NCBI GenBank assembly: GCA_964522665.1 | Contig: CAZFVY010000002.1 | Coordinates: 62,001 to 126,000, forward strand | From: CAZFVY01 sp964522665 | Lineage (GTDB): Bacteria > Verrucomicrobiota > Verrucomicrobiia > Limisphaerales > CAZFVY01 | Length of the DNA stretch: 64,000 nucleotides | Direction of reading: 5' to 3' | Shown: one piece after another, positions 52,635-61,978 of the stretch | Numbering within the stretch: the first letter of the stretch is position 1 | Layout: each line of letters starts with the position of its first letter | The notes under the pieces: model-generated | What the model was told of the DNA's origin: nothing | Seen by the model: the letters and a program-made list of their open reading frames with translations, nothing else | Database searches by the model: none | Position numbers and translations under genes: made by a program

Positions 52635-54260
52635 ATGAATACTGTAAGGTCGTTCAACCGCGTTCCACGTCTTGCGTGCGTCGGTGGCATAATCGCCCTG
52701 CTTCTCGTCCTGCCGGTCCAAACGTTCGGCGGCAGGGACGCAGGGCAACCTCAATGGATTCTGGTCACCGCCCCCGCCTTTCGGGAGGAAGTCGGGCCGC
52801 TCATTGACCAACGTCGGGCGGACGGCTTCAACGTCGCCGTTATCAGCGCGCCCGAGCAACTCGCCCAAACTGCAACAACCCCGTTGCTGGCCCGCATCCG
52901 AGAGTTACGGGCCGCGGCCAGAGGACCGTCCTACCTGCTCCTGTTCGGCGCCGTGAGCGCCCCGGACTCAGCGTCCGCCGCCCAGACCGTCGTTCCGCCG
53001 TTGCGAGGGACCGTGGGACGCATGAGGGATCAACCGCAAGATTACGCTTACGGGCTGCCCGACGAGAGCGGGGCGCCGACGTTGGCGGTTGGACGTTTGC
53101 CGGCCCGGACGACCGGCGAGGCTCGGGCATTAGTGCGGAAAACATTGCGATTTGAACGCGACCGCGAACCGGGGCGATGGCAAAACCGGCTCGTCCTGTT
53201 GGCCGGAAATCCCGGAGGTGGCCCGTTGGCCGAAATGATGATCGAGCCGGCCACGCTGCCGCGACTCCAGCGTCTGGACCCGGCCTGGCGCCTGGACGCG
53301 ATTTTCAATAACTCCGGTTCCCGCTTTTACCTGCCGCCCACCCGCGCCCACGACGCCGCCCTGCGCTCCTTCGAGGAGGGTGAGGTATTTGCGCTCTTCC
53401 TCGGGCATTCCGCGCCCCCGGCGTTATGGCTTGCCGGCACAAACTTTTTGACCGGCGACGAGTTGGCGGGGTTGAAGATTCCCCACGGGGCGGGAGTGTT
53501 TTTCACCTGCGGTTGTTATGCTTGCCAATGGCGGGGTGAGGGCGGCGAAGGGTATGGCGTCGCCGCGCTGCGCAACCCCGATGGACCCGTCGCCGTGATC
53601 GGAGCGAGCGGAGAAAGTTACACCGCGGCGGGAACCTTGGCGGTGGACGGCCTCTTGAACCAATGCGCCAAGCGGCCGTTTCCCGCTCGACTCGGTGAAT
53701 ACTGGCTGGCCATCCAGTCAGGCCTGGCCCGCGGACCGATCGACGATCTCACGTTTCGCCTTTACGATCAATTTGACGGCAGCCAGGGCCGAACCTCCCT
53801 GGCGGAACAGCGCCGCGAGCATCTCGAGATGTGGATGCTGCTGGGTGATCCCGCCCTGCGGCTGCCGCTCGTACCGACCGATCTTATGCTCATGCCCCCG
53901 CCTTCGGTTCGCGCCGGCCAATTGCTCACGATCAACGGTGAACTTCCTGCCCGGCTGGCGAACGCGAAGGTCCACGTTACGCTCGAACGCCCGCTCGCGA
54001 GCGTGCCTGCCGACCTCGAAAGTCCGCCTCCTTCCGCGCCGGATGATCCGGGCGCAAGGGAACGGCTGACCTTGGCGAACGCAAAACGGGCAAACACCTT
54101 CATATTATCTGGGCGCGAGACCACGGCGATGGGAACGGGTTTCACCTGCTCCCTCACCGTACCGCCCAACCTGCCGTGGTCGAACGTCGTGGTCCGAGCT
54201 TACGCGGCGACCCGCGGCGATTCCGCGCTGGCGGCGATCTCGGCGCCGGTCGCTCCCTGA
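52635..54260 (+). CDS. Secreted C25 (gingipain-like) peptidase family protein
   Basis: This 541-residue exported protein has a signal peptide (residues 1-31, with hydrophobic GGIIALLLVLPVQTF). The gingipain-type caspase-like domain spans about 40-400. The putative catalytic His is H258 in FLGHSAP and the Cys is in FFTCGCYACQW (292-297), 34-39 residues apart as in gingipains (about 33). The C-terminal 130 residues look like a small Ig-like or beta domain (RAGQLLTINGELPARL). No type IX secretion CTD is visible. Substrate specificity is unknown. Confidence 0.82.
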   Translation: MNTVRSFNRVPRLACVGGIIALLLVLPVQTFGGRDAGQPQWILVTAPAFREEVGPLIDQRRADGFNVAVISAPEQLAQTATTPLLARIRELRAAARGPSYLLLFGAVSAPDSASAAQTVVPPLRGTVGRMRDQPQDYAYGLPDESGAPTLAVGRLPARTTGEARALVRKTLRFERDREPGRWQNRLVLLAGNPGGGPLAEMMIEPATLPRLQRLDPAWRLDAIFNNSGSRFYLPPTRAHDAALRSFEEGEVFALFLGHSAPPALWLAGTNFLTGDELAGLKIPHGAGVFFTCGCYACQWRGEGGEGYGVAALRNPDGPVAVIGASGESYTAAGTLAVDGLLNQCAKRPFPARLGEYWLAIQSGLARGPIDDLTFRLYDQFDGSQGRTSLAEQRREHLEMWMLLGDPALRLPLVPTDLMLMPPPSVRAGQLLTINGELPARLANAKVHVTLERPLASVPADLESPPPSAPDDPGARERLTLANAKRANTFILSGRETTAMGTGFTCSLTVPPNLPWSNVVVRAYAATRGDSALAAISAPVAP

Positions 54261-54336
54261 GCCAGCGAGCCGCGCCGGCTCCCGCGAGAGAATTCCGCAT
54301 TGCGCGGGACGCGATTGGAATTCAAACTTCGGACGC

Positions 54337-55443
54337 ATGGCCAATATTAGAGCGTCGGTTCTGGAGCAATTCGAAACGCAACTGCAATTGCGAGAATACC
54401 CGCTTCCCGCCAGCCTTGAGGCGGGCGCCGCGCTCGTGCGGACCGAAATGGCCGGGATTTGCGGAACCGACGTCCACCTTTGGAAGGGCCAATTGCCGAT
54501 TGCGCTGCCGATCATTCTCGGTCACGAGACGGTCGGTTGGATTGACCGCCTCGGCGAGGGGTTAACGCACGATTGGGCCGGTCAACCTTTGAAAATCGGA
54601 GACCGCGTTACCTGGAATTCAACCGTTTCGTGCGGTCAGTGCTTTTATTGCGCGGAAAAGAAACAGCCGACCCGCTGCCCACACCGTCGCGCGTACGGCA
54701 TCGGACACCGCTGCGATCTGCCGCCCCATCTCCTGGGCGGTTATGCCGAATTTCATTACCTGCGCCCCCGCACCCACATTTTCAAGATTCCGGATGAATT
54801 ACCAACCGCGGCCGTCATCGGCGCCGGGTGCGCGCTCATCACGGCGATTCATGGAGTGGAACGCACCGGCATCGGATGGCAGGACACCGTCGTCGTGCAG
54901 GGCGCGGGCCCGGTCGGCATCGCCGCGCTGGCGGTCGCGAAAAGCGCCGGCGCCGCTCAGGTGATCGTTATCGGCGGCCCGCGACGGCGCCTCGAACTGG
55001 CGACCCGCTTTGGCGCCGATCACGTCATCGACCTCGCGGAGGTCGCGACCGCCGAAGAACGCATCGAAGCCGTTCGGCGACTCACCCGCGGATACGGAAG
55101 TGACGTCGTCTTGGAATGCGTCGGGATCCCCACCGCGGTGCCGGAGGGAATGGAAATGTGTCGCGACGGCGGAAAGTATCTGGTTTTAGGGCACTACTGT
55201 GACGCAGGCCCCATCTCCTTCAATCCGCACGTCATCACCCGCAAGCAACTCCAGGTTTTTGGCTCCTGGTCGAGCGAACCGCGCCACCTGCGCGCGGCGC
55301 TGCAGTTTCTGCGCGAGCGTCAGGACGAGTTTCCCTTCGCTTCGATGGTGACCCATCGTTTCCCACTCGAGCGGGCGAATGAAGCGCTGGCGGCGACCGC
55401 TAACTGGGAATCCGCCAAAAGCGTGATTGTGCCCGGCGCGTGA
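54337..55443 (+). CDS. Zinc-dependent alcohol dehydrogenase, MDR family
   Basis: The 368-residue NAD(P)-dependent oxidoreductase has catalytic-zinc residues Cys42 (ICGTDVH) and His63 (LGHETVG). The structural zinc site is Cys99, 102, 105 and 114 (SCGQCFYCAEKKQPTRC). The Rossmann segment VVVQGAGPVGIAALAVAKSAGA has the GxGxxG pattern, and FGADHVIDL follows. This layout is the sorbitol/threonine dehydrogenase-like branch. It is convergent with the SDR gene, so a joint pathway is not implied by an operon. The substrate is unassigned. Confidence 0.92.
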   Translation: MANIRASVLEQFETQLQLREYPLPASLEAGAALVRTEMAGICGTDVHLWKGQLPIALPIILGHETVGWIDRLGEGLTHDWAGQPLKIGDRVTWNSTVSCGQCFYCAEKKQPTRCPHRRAYGIGHRCDLPPHLLGGYAEFHYLRPRTHIFKIPDELPTAAVIGAGCALITAIHGVERTGIGWQDTVVVQGAGPVGIAALAVAKSAGAAQVIVIGGPRRRLELATRFGADHVIDLAEVATAEERIEAVRRLTRGYGSDVVLECVGIPTAVPEGMEMCRDGGKYLVLGHYCDAGPISFNPHVITRKQLQVFGSWSSEPRHLRAALQFLRERQDEFPFASMVTHRFPLERANEALAATANWESAKSVIVPGA

Positions 55444-55566
55444 GCATCGGAACGCGGCGCGCGGCCCCCTCCCCAGCAATCGGGCCACCCAGCCTCGGCG
55501 CGGAGCCGATCGGCAATTCCTGGCGGGCGAAGAATACAACCCCGTCCGAGGCCCAACTCGAAGCCG

Positions 55567-56319
55567 TCAGTAGGTCGCGCGACCGCCCGAAATATCGAAG
55601 GACGCCCCGGTCGAAAACGAGCATTCTTCCGACGCCAGCCAAGCCGTCAGCGCGGCCACTTCGTCCGTCTGGCCGGCTCGGCGCATGGGGATTTTCGAAA
55701 GCATGTATTCCAAATGTTCGGGCGAGACTTGCTCGAGGATGTCGGTTTCAATCACCGCGGGCGTGACACAGTTGACGATGACTCCGGTTTGCGCGAGTTC
55801 CTTGCCGAGGGACTTCGTCAGGCCGATGACGCCGGCTTTGGCGGCGCTGTAGTGAGAGGCGTTCGGATTGCCTTCCTTGCCGGCGATTGACGCAATGTTC
55901 ACGATCCGGCCGTATTTTCGCGGCAGCATCAAGGGAACCACCGCGTGGCAACAAAGAAAAACCGCGAAAAGATCAATGTCAATGACCGCGCGCCATTCCT
56001 CCGGCGTGCATTCCCAGAGATTGCGCGAAACTCCGGCGATTCCCGCGTTGTTAACCAGAATTTCCAGTGAGCCGAAATGCTTTGCCGTGGCTTCCGCGGC
56101 GCGACTGACCGCTCCAGCGTCCGTGACGTCCACCGCGACCATGTGAACCTTGTCAGCGGGAGCGAGGATCTTAACGGCCGCCTTGAGCGCCGACTTGTCG
56201 ATATCCCATAGACTGCAGGAGGCGCCCGAGGCGAGCAAACGCCGCGCGATCGCAAAACCGATCCCCCGCGCGCCGCCCGTCACGATGGCGTGCTTGCCCT
56301 GGAGATCGATTTGATTCAT
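55567..56319 (-). CDS. Short-chain dehydrogenase/reductase (FabG-like)
   Basis: The 250-residue NAD(P)-dependent oxidoreductase has the cofactor motif TGGARGIG (14-21), NNAG, IVNIASIAG with the catalytic Ser, the YSAAKAG catalytic Tyr and Lys, and a typical end SFDISGGRATY. The Asp in LWDIDKS after the second strand suggests NAD over NADP preference. The substrate is not deducible; sugar or polyol dehydrogenases of this class are common next to MDR enzymes. It is convergent with the MDR gene and upstream of the prepilin-like gene on the same strand. Confidence 0.92.
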   Translation of the reverse strand: MNQIDLQGKHAIVTGGARGIGFAIARRLLASGASCSLWDIDKSALKAAVKILAPADKVHMVAVDVTDAGAVSRAAEATAKHFGSLEILVNNAGIAGVSRNLWECTPEEWRAVIDIDLFAVFLCCHAVVPLMLPRKYGRIVNIASIAGKEGNPNASHYSAAKAGVIGLTKSLGKELAQTGVIVNCVTPAVIETDILEQVSPEHLEYMLSKIPMRRAGQTDEVAALTAWLASEECSFSTGASFDISGGRATY

Positions 56320-56383
56320 CAGTCGGGAAAAACGGATTCAAATACGCGTCGAGCCCACGCGGAGGACCCGCTGCCGGGAACGG

Positions 56384-57151
56384 TCAAAACGAGATGGCGG
56401 AATTCGTCCGCCACAAATCGGTCACCGCCCAGAGATTGACCGGCGTCAGCGACAAGCCAAACCGCAGGAAACGGGCGCTCCCGTCCACAAACGCGTAATT
56501 CGAACCGCCCGAGCGGGTGCCGCGCACTTTCGTGGCGTGGCGTGACTGATCCACTTCTTCGACATCGTTCCCCGCCTGCCCTTGCAGAAAATCCATGTGA
56601 AAATGTCCCGAGGTAGAGATTTTCTCGCCCAAAACCACGGTCATCGACGGTTGGGGCACGGCGCTCTCGGCCATCGCGAACTGGCCGTTGCCCGCCATAT
56701 AGCCATTAAAGTCGTCGGCTGTGAGAGTCGCCTGAAAATAATCATTCCACGCGTTTATTATATAGCTTCGCGGAGTGGAATCGATCGGGTATTTGACCGG
56801 ATCCGTGCCGAAGGTCGCCGGCTTGGGGACATCGCTCGGGCAGCGCAGGATCCGCCCGTCTTTGTAGGCATCCCAAAGGCGGGTGGTCCAAGCCGGGTTA
56901 TACGCGCGGGGTGTGAATTTGCCCTCGTGGTCATCGGCATAAATCACCAAGGAGAGCCCGAGTTGACGCAGGTTATTGACGCACGAGATACGGCGCGCGC
57001 TCTCTTTGGCTCCCGCCAACGCCGGCAGCAGCATGCCCGCGAGAATCGCGATGATCGCGATGACAACCAATAATTCGATGAGAGTGAACCCAGAACCCGG
57101 GCTGCGCTCATGGGCCGCCCGCCACGGGCGCATATCGATTTTGCGCGACAT
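56384..57151 (-). CDS. Prepilin-like (type IV pilin N-methylation) protein, DUF1559-type
   Basis: The 255-residue protein has the prepilin peptidase site G21/F22 followed by TLIELLVVIAI and the +5 Glu. It is processed and sits in the inner membrane or a pseudopilus. The C-terminal region carries the Verrucomicrobiota/Planctomycetota pattern of an H-x-DG-like end (YAFVDGSARFLRFG). Conserved CVNNLRQLGLSLVIYADDHEGKF is also typical. These proteins occur in large numbers in such genomes and their individual role is unknown. No secretion apparatus gene is nearby. Confidence 0.92.
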   Translation of the reverse strand: MSRKIDMRPWRAAHERSPGSGFTLIELLVVIAIIAILAGMLLPALAGAKESARRISCVNNLRQLGLSLVIYADDHEGKFTPRAYNPAWTTRLWDAYKDGRILRCPSDVPKPATFGTDPVKYPIDSTPRSYIINAWNDYFQATLTADDFNGYMAGNGQFAMAESAVPQPSMTVVLGEKISTSGHFHMDFLQGQAGNDVEEVDQSRHATKVRGTRSGGSNYAFVDGSARFLRFGLSLTPVNLWAVTDLWRTNSAISF

Positions 57152-57418
57152 AAGGTTGAATCGTTGCCCAATAAATAGCCCGCTGGCCGCTGGGACGCAA
57201 GCTCAAGCGTGCGCCGTTCTCGTGGCAAAATGGTCGGAGTCTGCGGCTGCCAACGCCGATTGAACTTCAGTAACGCACGGCCCGCCAATCACGACCAAAA
57301 GAAGGTGGTACCAGCGCCGGATCGTTGTCTTGCTTACGAGTGATCACTCTGGCATTCGCCAATTCAGTCGAAAAAAAGTCAAATTTTAACCCCGCCAGTT
57401 TCGTCAAAAAATCGATTC

Positions 57419-59521
57419 ATGATGCTGGCGACGAAACATTGCCCGGTTTGGCGAGTGATTCTGGCGGCCCTTGCGACCTCCGGTCTGGCGCTGGTCGCGC
57501 CCGTCTGCCTGGCCGCTGACGCCAACGCGAACCAGGCAGCGCAAAACCCGACCGTGACCTCGAAACGCCGCGAGACTCATTGGTCATTCCGACCACCGCG
57601 AAAACTCGCGCTGCCAACCGTGAAAAACTGGCGGTGGATTCGCAATCCGGTGGATCAGTTTGTTTTGGCCCGGTTGGAACGCGAGCAAGTAACCCCATCC
57701 TCGGAAGCGGATCGGACCACGTTGATCCGGCGTTTGTCACTGGACTTGACCGGCCTGCCGCCAACGCCGGAGCAGGTGGCCGACTTTATCGCGGATCGCG
57801 ACGCCAGCGCGTACGAACATCTCGTCGATCGCCTGCTCGCCTCCTCGCATTTCGGTGAACGCTGGGGCCGGCACTGGCTCGATTTGGCGCGCTACGCGGA
57901 CAGCGACGGCTACCAGGTCGATCGCGCTCGCCCCTTCGCGTACGTTTACCGCAATTGGGTCATCGACGCCGTGAATCGAGATCTGCCCTACGATCAGTTC
58001 ACCATTGAGCAACTGGCGGGAGACCTGCTCCCCAATGCCACGCTCTCGCAGAAAATCGCGACCGGGTTCCATCGCAACACCCTGATGAACCGCGAAGATG
58101 GCATCGACCCGGAGGAGTTTCGCTGCCTCGCGAAGGCGGACCGCGTCAATACCACTGGCGAGGTTTGGCTCGGGTTAACGGTCGGCTGCGCCCAGTGCCA
58201 CTCCCATAAGTACGACCCAATCGCGCAAACTGAGTATTACCAATTGTACGCGTTTTTCGACCAGGCGGATGAAGTGGATATCCCCGCGCCACAGGCGGAC
58301 GAAGTGAGCCGCTACCAGGCGCTCAAACTCTCGTGGGAGGGGGAACGCAGGCGGATCGAGGCCGAAATTCAAGCCGAAGGGCAAACGAAGCCCAGCCGCG
58401 TCGATGACTTGAAGAAGGCGTTGGCCGGACTGCAAGCCGCGGCGCCGACCTACACCGAGAGCCAGGCGCAAACCATCCGCCAACGCGAGCAGCCAGTGCA
58501 GACTTTCGTTCACATCCGTGGTGATTTTCACCGGCTCGGCCAGGAGGTTCAACCCGGCGGACTGGCGGCGCTTCCCCCGCTCCATCCGCGCGGCGCCGCG
58601 CCCGATCGCCTGGATTTGGCCCGATGGCTCGTCGATCCGGCCAACCCGCTGACCGCCCGCGTCGAAGTGAACCGAACGTGGCAGCATCTCTTTGGCCGCG
58701 GGCTGGTCGCGACCCCGGAAGACTTCGGCGCGCGGGGCGAGGCTCCAACTCACCCCGAATTGCTGGATTGGCTGGCCGTCCAATTCCGCGACGGTGGCTG
58801 GAGCCGCAAGGCGCTCATCAAATTGATCGTGACTTCAGCCACCTACCGGCAGTCATCCCATTGGCGAAATGACCTCGAACAGCGCGACCCCCAAAACCTC
58901 TGGCTCGCGCGACAGGGCCGCTTTCGCGTCGAATCGGAGATCGTGCGTGACCTCTGCCTATCGGCGGCCGGACTCCTGAACGACGAGATCGGCGGACCGA
59001 GCTTTCGGCCGCCAACGACGCCCGACTTCAAGGCGTTGGGCAGCGCGGGCGCCTTCACCTGGGTCGATTCCGCGGGACCGGAACGTTACCGGCGCGGAGT
59101 GTATGTCTATTCCCAACGCACGGTTCCCTACCCCGTCGCCGCCACGTTTGACGCCGCAAATCCAAGCGAAGCCTGCCCGCGGAGGGAGCATTCGGACACA
59201 CCGCTGCAGGCGTTGACGCTGTTGAACAACCCCGTCTTTTTCGAGTGCGCGCAAGGCCTCGGCCAACGCATGGCGTCCGCCGGTGGCGGCGACGCGCGGA
59301 AGAATATCGCGCGCGGCTTCGCGCTCTGCTTTTCCCGCCCTCCGACAAAAGCCGAACTCGACCGGCTGGCGCGTTTGTTCGAAGATGAACGCCGCGCGGT
59401 CGAGCAGGCGCCCGACCTGCCGGCTCGTCTCATGCCCGAGAGCGCCACCCCCGCCGCCGCCGCGTACGTCGCCGTGGCGCAGACGATGCTGAACCTGGAT
59501 GAGTTCACGACTCGCGAATGA
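57419..59521 (+). CDS. DUF1549/DUF1553 secreted protein
   Basis: The 700-residue exported protein has a signal peptide (1 to about 34). The DUF1549 domain (about 65-290) includes NPVDQFVLARLE, LTGLPPTPEQVADFI, FGERWGRHWLDLARYADSDGY and CAQCHSHKYDPI. The DUF1553 domain (about 370-690) has ARWLVDPANPLTARVEVNRTWQHLFGRGLV. The CAQCHSHK sequence resembles a haem-binding CxxCH but is embedded in DUF1549, and there is no N-terminal cytochrome c domain. Pairs of this gene with DUF1501 are typical of Planctomycetota/Verrucomicrobiota and are thought to act on sulfated polysaccharides. DUF1501 follows 9 bases on. Confidence 0.92.
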   Translation: MMLATKHCPVWRVILAALATSGLALVAPVCLAADANANQAAQNPTVTSKRRETHWSFRPPRKLALPTVKNWRWIRNPVDQFVLARLEREQVTPSSEADRTTLIRRLSLDLTGLPPTPEQVADFIADRDASAYEHLVDRLLASSHFGERWGRHWLDLARYADSDGYQVDRARPFAYVYRNWVIDAVNRDLPYDQFTIEQLAGDLLPNATLSQKIATGFHRNTLMNREDGIDPEEFRCLAKADRVNTTGEVWLGLTVGCAQCHSHKYDPIAQTEYYQLYAFFDQADEVDIPAPQADEVSRYQALKLSWEGERRRIEAEIQAEGQTKPSRVDDLKKALAGLQAAAPTYTESQAQTIRQREQPVQTFVHIRGDFHRLGQEVQPGGLAALPPLHPRGAAPDRLDLARWLVDPANPLTARVEVNRTWQHLFGRGLVATPEDFGARGEAPTHPELLDWLAVQFRDGGWSRKALIKLIVTSATYRQSSHWRNDLEQRDPQNLWLARQGRFRVESEIVRDLCLSAAGLLNDEIGGPSFRPPTTPDFKALGSAGAFTWVDSAGPERYRRGVYVYSQRTVPYPVAATFDAANPSEACPRREHSDTPLQALTLLNNPVFFECAQGLGQRMASAGGGDARKNIARGFALCFSRPPTKAELDRLARLFEDERRAVEQAPDLPARLMPESATPAAAAYVAVAQTMLNLDEFTTRE

Positions 59522-59530
59522 AATCTCGAT

Positions 59531-61003
59531 ATGGACGCTGATCAAATACTGAATCTAACGCGCCGCGATTTCCTGACGACCGCGGCCAGCGGCCTGGGCG
59601 GGCTGGCGTTGGCCTCGCTGTTTCAGGCGGACAACCTGCTCGCCGGGGAGCCGGGAGCCGCGCGCCAGCCCCTGTCGCCGCGGGCGCCACATTTCGCGCC
59701 GAAAGCCAAGCAGTGCATATTTCTCTACATGGAGGGCGGCACGAGCCAGATCGACCTGTTCGATCCCAAGCCGAAGCTCAACGAATTGAACGGCCAGAAA
59801 TTGCCCGATTCCATGACCGAAAAGGTTCGTTTTGCCTTCATTCAAAAGGACTCGGCCGTTTTACTCGGCAGCCCGTATAAGTTCCATCGGCGCGGCCAAT
59901 GCGGCACGGAGATGTCGGAGCTACTCCCCAATATCGGCAGTTGCGCGGACGACATCGCGTTCGTCCGGTCAATGCACACCGAGGCTTTCAACCATCATCC
60001 CGGTGAACTCTTGATGTACACCGGGGTTCAGACGCTCGGTCGTCCCAGCGTCGGTTCGTGGGTCACGTATGCTCTTGGCAGTCCGTGCCAGAATCTGCCG
60101 GGCTATGTGGTGCTCACGGCTGGACGGGCGCCCAGTGGCGGCAACACGATGTTCTCCAACGGATTTCTGCCTTCCGCGTACCAGGGCGTCCTGTTCCACA
60201 ATCACGGTGACCCGGTACAGGACCTCAACAGCCCCCTCAGCACCGAAATGCGTCATTACGGGTTCGACGCGCTCCGCGATTTGAACCAACTGCGACAGAA
60301 AGTGGTGGGCGACCCGGAAATCGCCGGTCGCATCGCCTCGTATGAGATGGCCGCCCGGATGCAGGTTTCCGCGCCCGAGTTGATGGATTTTTCGGGTGAA
60401 AACCCCGCTACGCTCGAGGCCTACGGCGTGGATCGGGACGCGGGTGGACTCAAGACTATTCGGGGCGGCGGTCCCGACGCCTTCAAAGTCTTCGCCCGCA
60501 ACTGCCTCCTCGCCCGGCGCATGGTCGAACGAGGCGTACGATTCGTGAGCATTCATCACGCCTCGTGGGACCATCACAATGATCTCGATTCGGACCTCAA
60601 ATTCAATTGCCGCGTCGTGGATCAACCGGTGGCCGCGCTGCTAAAGGACCTCAAACAACGCGGCCTGCTCGACTCCACCCTGGTAGTCTGGGGATCCGAG
60701 TTCGGCCGCACGCCACTGGGCGAGAATCGCGCCGGGTTTACGAAAGTAACTGGTCGCGATCATCACCCATTTGCCTTCACGACCTGGATGGCGGGCGGCG
60801 GCGTGCAAGGGGGCCAGGTTATTGGCGCCACCGACGAGTTGGGTTGGAACATCGTGAGTGAACCGGTGCATGTAAATGATTTCCAGGCGACCATGCTCCA
60901 GCTCTTCGGTTTGGACCACACCAAGTTGGTCTATCGCTTCCAGGGCCGTGATTTTCGCCTGACGGACGTCAAAGGCGAAGTCGTGCGCAGGCTGCTGGCC
61001 TGA
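59531..61003 (+). CDS. DUF1501 protein with twin-arginine-like signal
   Basis: The 490-residue protein begins with TRRDFLTTAASGLGGLALASLF, a Tat-like signal (shown in pieces as TRRDFL and GLGGLALASLF), implying export in folded form, probably with a cofactor or metal. The family core has FLYMEGGTSQIDLFDPKPKLNELNG, ERGVRFVSIHHASWDHHNDL and VVWGSEFGRTP, which resembles the alkaline phosphatase/sulfatase superfamily fold. It is coupled to the DUF1549/1553 protein. Confidence 0.93.
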   Translation: MDADQILNLTRRDFLTTAASGLGGLALASLFQADNLLAGEPGAARQPLSPRAPHFAPKAKQCIFLYMEGGTSQIDLFDPKPKLNELNGQKLPDSMTEKVRFAFIQKDSAVLLGSPYKFHRRGQCGTEMSELLPNIGSCADDIAFVRSMHTEAFNHHPGELLMYTGVQTLGRPSVGSWVTYALGSPCQNLPGYVVLTAGRAPSGGNTMFSNGFLPSAYQGVLFHNHGDPVQDLNSPLSTEMRHYGFDALRDLNQLRQKVVGDPEIAGRIASYEMAARMQVSAPELMDFSGENPATLEAYGVDRDAGGLKTIRGGGPDAFKVFARNCLLARRMVERGVRFVSIHHASWDHHNDLDSDLKFNCRVVDQPVAALLKDLKQRGLLDSTLVVWGSEFGRTPLGENRAGFTKVTGRDHHPFAFTTWMAGGGVQGGQVIGATDELGWNIVSEPVHVNDFQATMLQLFGLDHTKLVYRFQGRDFRLTDVKGEVVRRLLA

Positions 61004-61156
61004 GGCAACCGGGCGGGCGACTTCAATCCGCCGCCAAACGCGCGCCGCGCTACCAGATTCGACGAGGCCACCCACTAGGCTGCCGAAAGTGGCCGTCACG
61101 GCAACCGACTAAACCCCTCGCCAACCCGGAAGTCGTGATGCACCTTGGCGTCGGCT

Positions 61157-61903
61157 ATGGGTAATATTGACGAATTCTCGTTCACGATCCGCGCGTTCCT
61201 GAAGCTCTATCGCTGGCGCCGTATCGATCCGGTCCCGTGGACTCCCTTGCGCAAGCCGCTGGCGCAATCCCGCCTGATCCTCGCCTCCAGCGCTGGGTTC
61301 GTCTTACCGAGCCAGAAGCCGTTCGACCACGAAGTTCGCGGCGGCGACCCAACGTTGCGCGAAATCCCCGGTGACGCGGACGTCTCCACGCTGATCGACA
61401 CCCACCGGAGCGAAGCTTACGACCACACCGGCCTGCGTCAGGACCAAAACTTAGGCTTCCCACTTGACCGACTGCGCGAGTTGGTAAAATCCGGCCGCAT
61501 CGGTTCGCTCGCGCCAAGGCATCTTTCCTTCATGGGATCAATCACGGCGCCCGGGCGGTTCGTCCGCGACACGGTTCCCGCCGCGGTCCGGGCGGTGGTC
61601 ACGGATGGCCCCGACGTCGCGCTGGTGATCCCCGTCTGCCCGATGTGCAATCAAGCCGCCTGCCTGGTGGCGGCCGAGTTCGAACGCCAAGGCGTCAGCG
61701 GCGTCGTGCTTCAACTCCTGCGCGAAGTCGCCGAAAAAGTGCATCCCCCGCGAGCGCTGTTTGTGCCCTATCACCACGGCTACCCCCTCGGCGAACCCCA
61801 TAATTCGCAGCTTCAACTGCAGGTCATCGAAGCCGCGCTGCGGCTGTTGGAAGACCCGAGTCTGACGCCCCCCGCCATTCGCGATTTCCAATTGGCGGCA
61901 TGA
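61157..61903 (+). CDS. Glycine/sarcosine/betaine or D-proline reductase (GrdB/PrdB)-like protein
   Basis: The 248-residue protein resembles the selenoprotein B (GrdB)/PrdB family. Evidence is DADVSTLIDTHRSEAYDHT, HLSFMGSITAPGRFVRDTVP and especially VIPVCPMCNQAACLVAAEFERQG. In GrdB/PrdB the corresponding position holds selenocysteine or cysteine in the reductase centre. Here Cys is used (CPMC) with no in-frame TGA. The other Stickland reductase subunits are absent nearby, so an amino-acid fermentation role is unlikely, and the true reaction is unknown. I chose the ATG at 61157; a TTG at 61145 is also in frame. Confidence 0.72.
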   Translation: MGNIDEFSFTIRAFLKLYRWRRIDPVPWTPLRKPLAQSRLILASSAGFVLPSQKPFDHEVRGGDPTLREIPGDADVSTLIDTHRSEAYDHTGLRQDQNLGFPLDRLRELVKSGRIGSLAPRHLSFMGSITAPGRFVRDTVPAAVRAVVTDGPDVALVIPVCPMCNQAACLVAAEFERQGVSGVVLQLLREVAEKVHPPRALFVPYHHGYPLGEPHNSQLQLQVIEAALRLLEDPSLTPPAIRDFQLAA

Positions 61904-61978
61904 TCTCGAAATGACGCAGCATTGGCAGCGCGATTGCGGCTGGAACTCGAGGCGCTCCCGCGTTTCGAGATTCGCGAC

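Noticed and set aside
61157..61903. Selenocysteine in the GrdB/PrdB-like protein
   Set aside because: There is no in-frame TGA in the gene; the reactive position is coded as Cys.
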